Below, in pieces: positions 20,640 through 32,924 of a stretch of 64,000 nt of DNA. The notes beneath the pieces were generated by a model that saw nothing but the letters and a program-made list of their open reading frames with translations, made no database searches and was not told the origin of the DNA. The position numbers and the translations under genes are program-made. This DNA comes from Oreohelix idahoensis (Eukaryota; Mollusca; Gastropoda; Stylommatophora; Oreohelicidae). The stretch is taken from NCBI GenBank assembly GCA_024509875.1, contig JAMPIV010017831.1, positions 310,001 through 374,000 on the forward strand, given 5' to 3'. The first letter of the stretch is position 1. Each line of letters starts with the position of its first letter.

Positions 20640-21180
20640 CTGAAACATACTTTTGTGTGTATTATTTATTTACTGTTTGCAGGCCTTAGGTTTCCTTCTT
20701 TAATTATTTAAATGTTTGAAAATAAGTTGTAAGTAACTGGTTCTACGTTTTTTTCACAGAAAACCTTTCAATAGCTCACGGAACACTAATGCTCTATGGA
20801 AAACAATTTGAGAAATGCTAATGTAAAGAATTGTGGTAACATAAGAAGTGTTTTGTATTTCCATTTCCAAATTTCAAAAATCTCTTGCAATCTCTCATTA
20901 ACACGGACAGACTTCTTTGTTTGATAGTTCTGTGTTGGACTGAAGTCTTAATCATCTTATTTGGCTGGAGACACCAAAGATATGGGTATTTTTATCAGCT
21001 CCGGACAAACCTTAAATTTTCATCAAAAACTCATAATCCATGAATTAAAAAAAAAAAATCAATCTTTTTTCTTTCACATTCTAAATCTTTTAATGACTCT
21101 ATCTGAGCTTTCATACCATTTATAGATATTTATAAATTATTACAAATGTCTCTGACTCTAGCATTGCTAATAGGATGTTA
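20640..21180. other. Spacer, nothing recognised
   Basis: No supported gene. AT-rich. Confidence 0.4.
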
Positions 21181-21186
21181 TTGGTT

Positions 21187-21462
21187 CTAGAATTTGGGTT
21201 TCTCTAAATTCACTATTTGCCTTGTAACTTTCAAACACCTTTTTCCAAGATCACCCCCAATTTTAAGCCATATTTCATCTTCTGGTATACAATTATCATG
21301 CCGTGTTAATAAGCACTCCCATTTGTAGTCATTGAGGAACACACACAAAATTTCATGATTTTTCAAGCCAAAGTCAGCTGATATTTCCCACCAAAATAAA
21401 TGATGCTTTGTTTGCTGGTTAAAAAGATTTATTGCCTTCAGATCAAGAGAAAGGGCATGCAA
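21187..21462 (-). pseudogene. Unassigned conserved-looking protein fragment
   Basis: An open frame with protein-like composition: HHLFWWEISADFGLKNHEIL, ECLLTRHDNCIPEDEIWLK and IGGDLGKRCLKV. The IWLKIGGDxG...LK pattern recalls a phrase found in transposon-related invertebrate proteins, but I cannot name the family. The start is probably inside a longer lost ORF. It could equally be a chance frame; the W- and C-rich composition argues weakly against that. Confidence 0.35.
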
Positions 21463-21474
21463 CTAAAGTAGTGA

Positions 21475-22106
21475 CCTTTTAGAAGGCACAAACAGCTGTG
21501 AGTAAATGCTGCACCACAAACATCACACTTGTAAGGCTTCTCTCCTGTAAGTTCTAATTTATGATTTTGTAGACTACCAATACAGTAAATGCTGCACCAC
21601 AAACATCACACTTGCAAGGCTTCTCTCCTGTAAGTTCTAATTTATGATTTTGTAGAGTACCACTCACAGTAAATACTGCACCACAAACATTATACACTTG
21701 TGAGGTTTCTCTCGTGTATATATTCTGTTATGTTTTTTGTGGAATAACTCTCTGTGTAAATGCTGAACCAAAAAACGTTACAGCTGTTAGGCTCTCTCCT
21801 GTTTGCAGTCTTATATAATTTTGTAGGCAACCTCTTTGAGTAAATGCTGCATCACAGACATCACACATGTAATGCTTACTATCTGTATGTATTCTATTTA
21901 ATTTTTGGAAGTTACTTGTCTCAGTAAATGCTGCATCACAAACATCACACTTGTAAGGTATCTGTTCTGTACGCTTTCTTTTATGTTTTTGTAGACTACC
22001 GTACCTCTCAGTCTCACAGTAAATGCTGCACCACAAACATTTCACTTCCTCTGCGTGTATCCTTTCATGTGATTGTTGACCACATCTATGAGAAATTTCC
22101 ATAAGG
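21475..22106 (-). pseudogene. Decayed C2H2 zinc-finger array
   Basis: The minus strand from 22102 reads consecutive fingers: KCLWCSIYCET...KHKRKR, then YKCDVCDAAFTETSNFQ, YMCDVCDAAFTQRGCLQ and AVTFFGSAFTQR. In other frames follow NVCGAVFTVSGTLQNHK and KCDVCGAAFTV. Zinc ligands and linkers are lost and frames change, so about seven fingers are dead. The sequence is close to the finger exon at 30830-32382 and lies downstream of it on the same strand, so it is probably a duplicated relative. The RTE-1 LINE at 22109 inserted at its 5' edge. Confidence 0.8.
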
Positions 22107-22108
22107 AC

Positions 22109-25100
22109 TTACTTACTTACTTACTTAGTCATTCCCCTTCTACCGTAAGATGTAGAGGTTTGGAAGAGAGAGCGCCAGACTATCCTATCGGCTGTCTTCC
22201 TCCTGGCCTGGTTCCATTCTAGTCCTCGGTCCTTCAAAGATTGTCTAATGTTGTCCTCCCAGTGGACTCTGGGTTGTCCTGGGATCTGGATCCCTGGCTC
22301 TTTGTTTCCCATGCTTGTCATGGTAGCCGATCTTCTCCCATTCTGCAGACATGGCCAAACCATCTTAGTTGGGACTGGTCTACTTGGGTCTGCAGGGGGT
22401 GGGATTTTAGGCCTTGGCGTATCGTCTGGTTGCAGACCATGTCTCTTCTTGTTACTTCAACCACCTTCCTCAGATACCTCATTTCTGAGGTTTGGATCTG
22501 GCTTTTGTGGGTTGTAGTCATTGCCCATGACTTGCATCCAAATATCAAGACTGGGACATAGGTGGAGATGTATACAGCCATCTTCGTTTTCTTACAAACC
22601 TCTCTCTTGCTGAGGAATCCTCAGGTTATGGCCTGAAAAAGTCTCCCAGCTGCTGCTTTTTGAGTGGTCAACTCTTCTTTGATGCCTCCCTTTCGGTCTA
22701 TAATAGCTCCGAGATATTTAAAGTGGTCGACCTGCTCCAGGACCTGTTCTCCCAGCTTAATCTAATGTCTTCTTTCTTCTCGTGATATCACCATGGATTT
22801 TGTTTTAGAGATGCTTATGACCATATCTCTCTTCTCCAGCTCTTCCTTCCAGACTTGCAGGTTAGACTGGAGATGTGCCTCTGATTTAGCAATCAGGGCA
22901 ACATCATCAGCAAATGCCAGCTTTGAAATACATACCTGTCTCATCTTCCAGTACCCCAGTGAATACTTTCTTGTTCTCTCCATACATGATTTGATAACAT
23001 CGTCCATGAGGTGTATGAAAAGATAAGGTGACAGGATATCACCTTGTCTTACACCAGTGGTGGTCCTGAACTCTTCTGACTTATGGTTTGCTGTCCTCAC
23101 ATAATTTCTGCAAGACTTCTAAAAGCTCTGTATAGCATGAATCAGAGGTGCTGGAATGTTCTTCCTTGCCAAACAGTCCCAAAGTTTGCTCCAGGGGACC
23201 CTGTCAAATGCCTTTTCCAGATCTATGAAACAAAGATGGATCTCACTCTTATACTCAAGGGCTTTTTCACTCAGCTGTCTGAGTGTGAAGATTAGGTCTT
23301 GAGTACTTTGGTTTGCTCAGAATCCACACTGGACCTCATCCAATTGTGGCTCAGCTAGGTGTCGGAGTCTCTGCTCTAGGATTCTAGAGTAGATTTTACC
23401 AGGACACTGAAAAGGGATATGCCTCTATGGTTTCCACATTGTTGATTGTCACCCTTTTTGAAAATTGGTGTTATGATGGCAATCTCCCAGTCCTTTGGTA
23501 TGGTCTTGTTGCACCACGCTGCCTGTAGGACCCTTAAGAGTAATAGGTTGCCTGATGCTCCCATGTACTTAACCATTTCTGTTGTTATACCATCATGCCC
23601 TGCTGCTTTGCCCATCTTGATTTTCTCCAGTGCTGCCTTCAGTTCTTCTATCTTTATGTCATCTTCATCACCATTTGTTTCCTCTTCTGTGCTAGTGGTT
23701 ATCATTTCTGATGCTTGACCTTGCTCACCATCAAGGAGTTCTAAGAAATATTCTTTCCATTACTTCCTTCGGGGCAGTAAGCAATTTGCCTTGCTTGTCC
23801 TTTATAATTTTGAGAGGGCATAGTTTTTCCTTCCTCATGTTCTTTAGGGTCTTATAGAACAATTTCTGGTTTTCTTGCACATATTTTTCTAGCTTTTCTC
23901 CAAATTCTTCCCAGAACTTTTGTTTTGCTGCTAGCACCTTGTTCTTTGCTTCTGTTCTGAGTATCACATATTCTCGATATTTCTCTATTTGTCCTGTGTT
24001 TTTAGCTCCTAAGTATTGTTTCCATGCCAATTTCTACTCTCTCATTTTCTCTTTGACTTCCTCTGTCCACCAAGGTGTCCTCTTTCTCTTGTTCCCAAGT
24101 CGGACTTCACCACATGCTTCTGCAGCAGCTGACTTTATGATGTCCTTGAATTTAAGGTACAGGGTTTCCAAGTCATCAGGTCATTCTTCTGTGTTTCTCA
24201 CTGCTGTAGCAATAAGCCCATGATATCTGGTCTTAATTTCTAGCTCTCTCAGCTTGTAGGTCTTAATGCTCATTTCTTCCATTCGTTTGCTTGGTTTCTT
24301 GCGTGATGCTTGGCAGTTCCTAGGCTGAGCAACTCTTTCAGTTGTTCTTTTGATTGTAAGATGGTAGTGATCACTTCCAATCTCTGGCCCCCTCCATACT
24401 CTAGCATCCCGGACATATTTGAATGAGCTCCTCATAACAATGGCATAGTCGATCACTGACTTCTCATTCTGTGTTGTTTCACATCTAGTGTATGCATGCA
24501 TGCGCTTATGGGGGAACTGTGTGTTGGTAATGATCAGATTCTGCTCACTGCAGAATCTAAGGAGTCACTTTCCATTGTCATTGAAAGTATCTTCTCCATA
24601 TCTTCTGATAACTCCACCCCATCTAGCATGGTCATTTCCAACTCTGGCATTGAAATCTGCGAGCATGATAATTTCATCTAGGCAGTCATCCACTGTCCTT
24701 TGAAGCAGCTCGAAGAATTCCTCTTTGTGACGCCATTGCTCTCTCACTTGCTCCATTAGGCAGTCATCCATTGAGCTCATGATTGGACACATTGGGTTGA
24801 CTATGGTTTCTCCTTCTTTTAGTTTTACAACCAAAATGCGCTCCGAGACAAAGTTTCATCCCTTGATACTATCGTTCCATCCCTTGATACTATCTTTCTG
24901 GTTTTTGGCCACAATGCAACCCACGCCTCCTTTAGCTCTTTCAGATGTGGGTACACCACTGTAGAGCAGCGTGTTGCCATCCAGATCCATGACTCCTTGT
25001 CCCTTTTTCTTTGTTTCCGTAATAGCCAGGAATTCTAGTTTTGCTTTCCTCATCTCTTTTACCAGCTCCTCTTCTTTCCCATTTATACTTCTTGTGTTCC

Positions 25101-25291
25101 ATGTTCCATAAGTCGTAGTCCTTAGTCCGTTCCAGTTCGTCGCCTTTAGAATCAGTTCGGTTTTCTCTCTTGTATTTCGTGTAATCATGTTTTAAAGCAA
25201 ACAGGTGATTGGCCTGTTGTGCCTTTGCATGGTGGAGGGGCTGCTTCCTTACGGCCTCCATGCAGGCAGCCTTCCTCCTTTTTCAGCAAGG
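22109..25291 (-). mobile_element. RTE-1 LINE, near full length (3.2 kb), 9-bp TSD, frameshifted
   Basis: The 5' end at 25291 is followed by MEAVRKQPLHHAKAQQANHL. An apurinic-type endonuclease comes next, spread over frames: GTWNTRSINGKEEELVKEM, LAITETKKKG, ADFNARVGNDHARWGGVI and IGSDHYHLTIKR. The reverse transcriptase has AGHDGITTEMVKYMG, ITPIFKKGDNQQCGNHRGIS, TGVRQGDILSPYLF and LAFADDVALIAKSE, and then the C-terminus ends in an ACTTACTTACTTACTTAG tail. The TSD CATAAGGAC is at 22100-22108 and 25292-25300. Many frameshifts and stops mean it is inactive, but it is the reference copy for the other RTE-1 pieces. Endonuclease and RT in one ORF of this size is typical of the RTE clade. Confidence 0.92.
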
Positions 25292-25300
25292 CATAAGGAC

Positions 25301-25590
25301 AATTTTTTAATTTTCTGGCCGAACACCATCACCAAACAAGAACATTCTTTGATTACTTTGTAGGCGATGAGTCACCAAGACATGCGCACCATCATAGTGG
25401 GTAAACATTGGAATTGGGTTGACCACATCCTCAGAAGAGATCCTGACACCATCACCATAACTGCCATGCTATGGACTACAGATGGAAAGTGAAAGCAAGG
25501 ATGGGAAAAGCCACGTGACGGTGAACTGTGCAGGCTGAAATGCTAAGCATGAACCAAAGCTGGGGCAGCACATGAAGGATGGTAAGATGC
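25301..25590 (+). mobile_element. Family B LINE, 3' coding fragment
   Basis: Aligns with 10225-10530: FWPNTI, TIIVGKHWNWVDHILRRDPD and MNQSWGST are recognisable across frames. Its end passes directly into the 73/74-bp array, and the first array unit is the continuation of this LINE. Confidence 0.8.
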
Positions 25591-28500
25591 AACGAGATGT
25601 GTTGGTCATTGATTGCTTTATCAGGACAAAGTAGAGACAGTTTGTTGCTGCCCTACAAGACACAATGAGATGTGTTGGTCATTGATTGCTTTATCAGGAC
25701 AAAGTAGAGACAGTTTGTTGCTGCCCTGCAAGGCACAATGAGATGTGTTGGTCATTGATTGCTTTATCAGGACCAAAGTAGAGACAGTTTGTTGCTGCCC
25801 TACAAGGCACAATGAGATGTGTTGGTCATTGATTGCTTTATCAGGACCAAAGTAGAGACAGTTTGTTGCTGCCCTACAAGGCACAATGGGATGTGTTGGT
25901 CATTGATTGCTTTATCAGGACAAAGTAGAGACAGTTTGTTGCTGCCCTACAAGACACAATGAGATGTGTTGGTCATTGATTGCTTTATCAGGACAAAGTA
26001 GAGACAGTTTGTTGCTGCCCTGCAAGGCACAATGAGATGTGTTGGTCATTGATTGCTTTATCAGGACCAAAGTAGAGACAGTTTGTTGCTGCCCTACAAG
26101 GCACAATGAGATGTGTTGGTCATTGATTGCTTTATCAGGACCAAAGTAGAGACAGTTTGTTGCTGCCCTACAAGGCACAATGAGATGTGTTGGTCATTGA
26201 TTGCTTTATCAGGACAAAGTAGAGACAGTTTGTTGCTGCCCTGCAAGGCACAATGAGATGTGTTGGTCATTGATTGCTTTATCAGGACAAAGTAGAGACA
26301 GTTTGTTGCTGCCCTTCAAGGCACAATGAGATGTGTTGGTCATTGATTGCTTTATCAGGACAAAGTAGAGACAGTTTGTTGCTGCCCTACAAGGCACAAT
26401 GAGATGTGTTGGTCATTGATTGCTTTATCAGGACCAAAGTAGAGACAGTTTGTTGCTGCCCTACAAGGCACAATGAGATGTGTTGGTCATTGATTGCTTT
26501 ATCAGGACAAAGTAGAGAAAGTTTGTTGCTGCCCTACAAGACACAACGAGATGTGTTGGTCATTGATTGCTTTATCAGGACAAAGTAGAGACAGTTTGTT
26601 GCTGCCCTGCAAGGCACAATGAGATGTACTGGTCATTGATTGCTTTATCAGGACCAAAGTAGAGACAGTTTGTTGCTGCCCTACAAGGCACAATGAGATG
26701 TGTTGGTCATTGATTGCTTTATCAGGACCAAAGAAGAGACAGTTTGTTGCTGCCCTACAAGGCACAATGAGATGTGTTGGTCATTGATTGCTTTATCAGG
26801 ACAAAGTAGAGACAGTTTGTTGCTTCCCTACAAGGCACAATGAGATGTGTTGGTCATTGATTGCTTTATCAGGACAAAGTAGAGACAGTTTGTTGCTGCC
26901 CTGCAAGGTGCAATGAGATGTGTTGGTCATTGATTGCTTTATCAGGACCAAAGTAGAGACAGTTTGTTGCTGCCCTACAAGGCACAATGAGATGTGTTGG
27001 TCATTGATGGCTTTATCAGGACAAAGTAGAGACAGTTTGTTGCTGCCCTACAAGGCACAATGAGATGTGTTGGTCATTGATTGCTTTATCAGGACCAAAG
27101 TAGAGACAGTTTGTTGCTGCCCTACAAGACACAATGAGATGTGTTGGTCATTGATTGCTTTATCAGGACAAAGTAGAGACAGTTTGTTGCTGCCCTACAA
27201 GGTGCAACGAGATGTGTTGGTCATTGATTGCTTTATCAGGACCAAAGTAGAGACAGTTTGTTGCTGCCCTACAAGGTACAATGAGATGTGTTGGTCATTG
27301 ATTGCTTTATCAGGACAAAGTAGAGACAGTTTGTTGCTGCCCTGCAAGGTGCAACGAGATGTGTTGGTCATTGATTGCTTTATCAGGACAAAGTAGAGAC
27401 AGTTTGTTGCTGCCCTACAAGACACAATGAGATGTGTTGGTCATTGATTGCTTTATCAGGACAAAGTAGAGACAGTTTGTTGCTGCCCTGCAAGGTGCAA
27501 CGAGATGTGTTGGTCATTGATTGCTTTATCAGGACAAAGTAGAGACAGTTTGTTGCTGCCCTGCAAGGTGCAATGAGATGTGTTGGTCATTGATTGCTTT
27601 ATCAGGACAAAGTAGAGACAGTTTGTTGCTGCCCTCCAAGGTGCAATGAGATGTGTTGGTCATTGATTACTTTATCAGGACAAAGTAGAGACAGTTTGTT
27701 GCTGCCCTACAAGGCACAATGAGATGTGTTGGTCATTGATTGCTTTATCAAGACCAAAGTAGAGACAGTTTGTTGCTGCCCTGCAAGGCACAACAAGATG
27801 TGTTGGTCATTGATTGCTTTATCAGGACCAAAGTAGAGACAGTTTGTTGCTGCCCTGCATGGCACAACAAGATGTGTTGGTCATTGATTGCTTTATCAGG
27901 ACCAAAGTAGAGACAGTTTGTTGCTGCCCTGCAAGGTGCAACGAGATGTGTTGGTCATTGATTGCTTTATCAGGACAAAGTAGAGACAGTTTGTTGCTGC
28001 CCTACAAGACACAATGAGATGTGTTGGTCATTGATTGCTTTATCAGGACAAAGTAGAGACAGTTTGTTGCTGCCCTACAAGGCACAATGAGATGTATTGG
28101 TCATTGATTGCTTTATCAGGACCAAAGTAGAGACAGTTTGTTGCTGCCCTACAAGGCACAATGAGATGTGTTGGTCATTGATTGCTTTATTAGGACCAAA
28201 GAAGAGACAGTTTGTTGCTGCCCTACAAGGCACAATGAGATGTGTTGGTCATTGATTGCTTTATCAGGACAAAGTAGAGACAGTTTGTTGCTTCCCTACA
28301 AGGCACAATGAGATGTGTTGGTCATTGATTGCTTTATCAGGACAAAGTAGAGACAGTTTGTTGCTGCCCTGCAAGGTGCAACGAGATGTGTTGGTCATTG
28401 ATTGCTTTATCAGGACCAAAGTAGAGACAGTTTGTTGCTGCCCTACAAGGCACAATGAGATGTGTTGGTCATTGATGGCTTTATCAGGACAAAGTAGAGA

Positions 28501-30405
28501 CAGTTTGTTGCTGCCCTACAAGGCACAATGAGATGTGTTGGTCATTGATTGCTTTATCAGGACAAAGTAGAGACAGTTTGTTGCTGCCCTACAAGGCACA
28601 ATGAGATGTGTTGGTCATTGATTGCTTTATCAGGACCAAAGTAGAGACAGTTTGTTGCTGCCCTACAAGACACAATGAGATGTGTTGGTCATTGATTGCT
28701 TTATCAGGACAAAGTAGAGACAGTTTGTTGCTGCCCTATAAGGTGCAACGAGATGTGTTGGTCATTGATTGCTTTATCAGGACCAAAGTAGAGACAGTTT
28801 GTTGCTGCCCTACAAGGTACAATGAGATGTGTTGGTCATTGATTGCTTTATCAGGACAAAGTAGAGACAGTTTGTTGCTGCCCTGCAAGGTGCAACGAGA
28901 TGTGTTGGTCATTGATTGCTTTATCAGGACAAAGTAGAGACAGTTTGTTGCTGCCCTACAAGACACAATGAGATGTGTTGGTCATTGATTGCTTTATCAG
29001 GACAAAGTAGAGACAGTTTGTTGCTGCCCTGCAAGGTGCAACGAGATGTGTTGGTCATTGATTGCTTTATCAGGACAAAGTAGAGACAGTTTGTTGCTGC
29101 CCTGCAAGGTGCAACGAGATGTGTTGGTCATTGATTGCTTTATCAGGACAAAGTAGAGACAGTTTGTTGCTGCCCTGCAAGGTGCAATGAGATGTGTTGG
29201 TCATTGATTACTTTATCAGGACAAAGTAGAGACAGTTTGTTGCTGCCCTACAAGGCACAATGAGATGTGTTGGTCATTGATTGCTTTATCAGGACCAAAG
29301 TAGAGACAGTTTGTTGCTGCCCTGCAAGGCACAACAAGATGTGTTGGTCATTGATTGCTTTATCAGGACCAAAGTAGAGACAGTTTGTTGCTGCCCTGCA
29401 AGGCACAACAAGATGTGTTGGTCATTGATTGCTTTATCAGGACCAAAGTAGAGACAGTTTGTTGCTGTCCTGCAAGGTGCAATGAGATGTGTTGGTCATT
29501 GATTGCTTTATCAGGACAAAGTAGAGACAGTTTGTTGCTGCCCTACAAGACACAATGAGATGTGTTGGTCATTGATTGCTTTATCAGGACCAAAGTAGAG
29601 ACAGTTTGTTGCTGCTCTGCAAGGCACAACAAGATGTGTTGGTCATTGATTGCTTTATCAGGACCAAAGTAGAGACAGTTTGTTGCTGCCCTGCAAGGCA
29701 CAATGAGATGTGTTGGTCATTGATTGCTTTATCAGGACCAAAGTAGAGACAGTTTGTTGCTGCCCTGCAAGGCACAACAAGATGTGTTGGTCATTGATTG
29801 CTTTATCAGGACCAAAGTAGAGACAGTTTGTTGCTGCCCTGCAAGGCACAACAAGATGTGTTGGTCATTGATTGCTTTAGCAGGACCAAAGTAGAGACAG
29901 TTTGTTGCTGCCCTGCAAGGCACAATGAGATGTGTTGGTCATTGATTGCTTTATCAGGACAAAGTAGAGACAGTTTGTTGCTGCCCTACAAGGCACAATG
30001 AGATGTGTTGGTCATTGATTGCTTTATCAGGACCAAAGTAGAGACAGTTTGTTGCTGCTCTGCAAGGCACAACAAGATGTGTTGGTCATTGATTGCTTTA
30101 TCAGGACCAAAGTAGAGACAGTTTGTTGCTGCCCTGCAAGGCACAATGAGATGTGTTGGTCATTGATTGCTTTATCAGGACCAAAGTAGAGACAGTTTGT
30201 TGCTGCCCTGCAAGGCACAACAAGATGTGTTGGTCATTGATTGCTTTATCAGGACCAAAGTAGAGACAGTTTGTTGCTGCCCTGCAAGGCACAACAAGAT
30301 GTGTTGGTCATTGATTGCTTTATCAGGACCAAAGTAGAGACAGTTTGTTGCTGCCCTGCAAGGCACAATGAGATGTGTTGGTCATTGATTGCTTTATCAG
30401 GACCA
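25591..30405. repeat. Satellite array, 73/74 bp x about 65, LINE-derived, with higher-order repeats
   Basis: The unit is ATGTGTTGGTCATTGATTGC + TTTATCAGGAC(C)AAAGTAGAGA + CAGTTTGTTGCTGCCCTACA + AGGCACAATGAG. The one-base difference (GGACAAAG or GGACCAAAG) gives 73 or 74 bp. The second half matches the family B C-terminal coding sequence (AAAGTGGAAACAATTTGTTG + CTGCTCTACAAGATGCC at 42698-42735, encoding KWKQFVAALQDA). Block duplications are visible: about 1,541 bp (27067 to 28608, and 27814 to 29355), about 443 bp (29584 to 30027) and about 294 bp (25621, 25915, 26209). The short open frames in it are by-products. There are no unique spacers, so it is not CRISPR-like. Confidence 0.95.
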
Positions 30406-30411
30406 AACAAG

Positions 30412-30545
30412 AAGAAGACACTGAATAAATTCTTCATCACAAACTTCAAGCCAGTAAGGATTCTCTCCCGTATGTATTCTTTTATGTTGTTGTAGGTTAT
30501 CTTACTCAATAAATGATACACCATAATCATCACACTTGTTTTTTT
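30412..30545 (-). pseudogene. Zinc-finger remnant (one to two C2H2 fingers)
   Basis: The minus strand reads NKCDDYGVSFIE, stop, DNLQQHKRIHTGENPYWLEV and CDEEFIQ. This is a finger with a lost cysteine and a stop codon, then a partial finger. It lies 3' of the functional finger exon and beside the satellite. Confidence 0.75.
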
Positions 30546-30829
30546 TCCCTGCTCCTGGTGAGGCTCATGCCTTTCAACCTATTTGATTATATCAGAGCGC
30601 ATTTACCATCCCAAAAAATGTCAACTCAGTTGACAACTAACCCGATCAGCATTGATAGATACAAAGTCCTGAAAAGAACCAACATTATATGTCTGATAGC
30701 ATAAAGCCCTAAAATTTGCCAACTATGCCAACGCCCGAGCTAGTAGTCAATGGTTGTAGGATTTGTCTTCCTCTATCATCTTGTGAGACTCAGTGATTAA
30801 ATCACTGCAAGCAGCAGCAGCACTATCAC

Positions 30830-32382
30830 TCACACTAAGTTATGAATACTTTTATGTCTCTGTAGTTTACCACTCTCAGTAAATGCTGCTCCACAAACAT
30901 CACACTTGTAAGGTTTATTTCCTGTATGTATTCTTTTATGTCTCCGTAGTTTACCACTCTCAGTAAATGCTGCTCCACAAACATCACACTTGTAAGGTTT
31001 ATTTCCTGTATGTATTCTTTTATGTCTCCCTAGTTTACCACTCTCAGTAAATGCTGCTCCACAAACATCACACTTGTAAGGTTTATTTCCTGTATGCATT
31101 CTTATATGTCTTTGTAGGTAATCTTTCAGAGTAAATGCTGCACCACAATCATCACACTTATAAAGTTTATTTCCTGTATGCATTCTTATATGTCTTTGTA
31201 GGTAATCTTTCAGAGTAAATGCTGCACCACAATCATCACACTTATAAGGTTTATTTCCTGTAAGAATTGATATATGTCTTAGTAGGAGATCTTTCCGAGT
31301 AAACGCTGCACCACAATCATCACACTTGTAAGGTTTATTTCCTGTATGTATTCTTTTATGCTTTTGTAGACTACCACTCTCAGTAAATGCTGCACCACAA
31401 TCATCACACTTGTAAGGCTTCTCTCCTGTATGTATTCTTTTATGCTTTTGTAGATTACCACTCTTAGTAAATGCTGCACCACAAACATCACACTTGTAAG
31501 GCTTCTCTCCTGTATGTATTCTTTTATGACTGTGTAGACTACTTCTCTGAGTAAATGCTGCTTCACAGACATCACACCTGTAAGGTTTATTTCCTGTATG
31601 CATTCTTTTATGACTTTGTAGGTGATGTGTCTGAGTAAATGCTGCACCACAAATATCCCAATTGTAAGGTTTATTTACTGTATGTAGTCTTTTATGACCT
31701 TGTAGCTTGCTTGTCCGAGTAAATGCTGCTCCACAAACATCACACATGTAAGGTTTATTTCCTGTATGTATTCTTTCACGTAATTTTAGGCTACAACTTT
31801 CATTATATTCTGCAGCACAAACTACACACTTGTAAGGCTTCTCTTGTATATATATTCTGTTATGTTGCTGTATGCAATCTTTCACAGTAAAAAATACACC
31901 ACACATATCACACTTGTAGGACATACTTTCCTTTAGTTTCATGTGAGACTGAATGATTAAATCACTGCAAGTAGCAACAGCTCTGTCACTCACACAAAAC
32001 TGAACATTTAACTCACTGGCAGAAAATGGAATACTGCAATTTATATTAAGGACTTGATTATTTAAACTTGATTCACTACTGTGTAGGTTGTCAAACTCTG
32101 TAGAAGTCCTTTCCTGACTGTTGATGAGGTTCACTGATGCTTCATTATCAGTGAGTCTCAGGTTGTTGCTATCTTCTTTTGCAACCTCATTAAAAATGGC
32201 ATCTCCAATCTTACTCGCTGCTTCATTCATGTTATTTCCACTGTCCTGTGGTAACACATTCTGAAGATCACTGCATTTATTATCAAACTTCCAGCCTCGA
32301 TCTCTGTGTACAGCTTTCATATGCTTATCCAGGACATCAAGTTGGAAGAAATGAGTGTTGCACAGGTGACAAGAATAAACAC
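30830..32382 (-). CDS. C2H2 zinc-finger protein, large 3' exon (14 fingers)
   Basis: The minus strand opens after a polypyrimidine/ACAG acceptor at 32383-32384 and ends with TGA at 30832-30830. The exon starts in phase 1 (reading VYSCHLC). An N-terminal finger YSCHLCNTHFF...HMKAVH comes first. An acidic or polar linker of about 140 residues follows, then 13 tandem fingers joined by TGNKPYKC or TGEKPYKC linkers. Four fingers are degenerate: one lost its last H (DCIQQHNRIY), one its first H (SLKLRERIH), one a C (YNWDIC) and one its last H (LLRHISIL). The last three fingers (ESGKLGRH, ESGKLRRH, ESGKLQRH) are almost identical, a recent tandem expansion. Probable role: sequence-specific DNA-binding nuclear protein; the target is unknown. 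Exons 63348-63462 and 63766-63828 are proposed as its 5' part. Confidence 0.93.
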
Positions 32383-32409
32383 CTGTAACAATAAAAATAA
32401 TGAGCAAAG

Positions 32410-32924
32410 ATAAATAATGAAATGTGTGTCCTATATGTTTAGTTAAAAATTTGTTAGCAAAGTGTAGTTACAAACTAATGAGCACAATTTCCTGATAATG
32501 ATGTAATTGTTCTGCCATCAATGGTACCTATACCTTGTAGCAGTATGGCAGCTTGCACACCCTGATAACTCTCAGAGCTACACCAGTGGGAGTTTTACGC
32601 CAGTGGGAGTTTTACTCCTGGTAGATTCAACAAAGCTGGACAGGTTTGCATGGATAGGGGTCATACAAAAGCTGATACCCTGGTTCTCCATGTTGGGGGT
32701 TTTAATATAAACATTTATAACACATAAGGAACGGAAACCCAAGGACTGTAAACAGTAAATAAATATTAGACTAACACAAAGGTATGTTTTCAGGCACTCA
32801 TAAGAAATAAAGAAGTATAACACTAGGCAACAAATGAGTGCCTTATAATATATCTTTATGTTTGTCTAATATTTATTAATTGGGGGTTTTAGTGCAGGGC
32901 CGACACCCCTGTCTATGTAAAAAA
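32410..32924. other. Intron sequence, nothing recognised
   Basis: Contains a duplicated CCAGTGGGAGTTTTAC phrase (about 32583-32613) and a repeated GGGGGTTTTA phrase, but no gene. Confidence 0.35.

Noticed and set aside
25591..30405. Regular repeats resembling a CRISPR array
   Set aside because: The units are contiguous and whole-unit conserved, with no unique spacers, no cas genes and a eukaryotic context. It is a satellite.
25621..30495. Many open frames of 60-109 codons (phrases like CRAATNCLYF, VIDCFIRTK)
   Set aside because: They are by-products of the 73/74-bp period and repeat the same peptide; no start context or domain.
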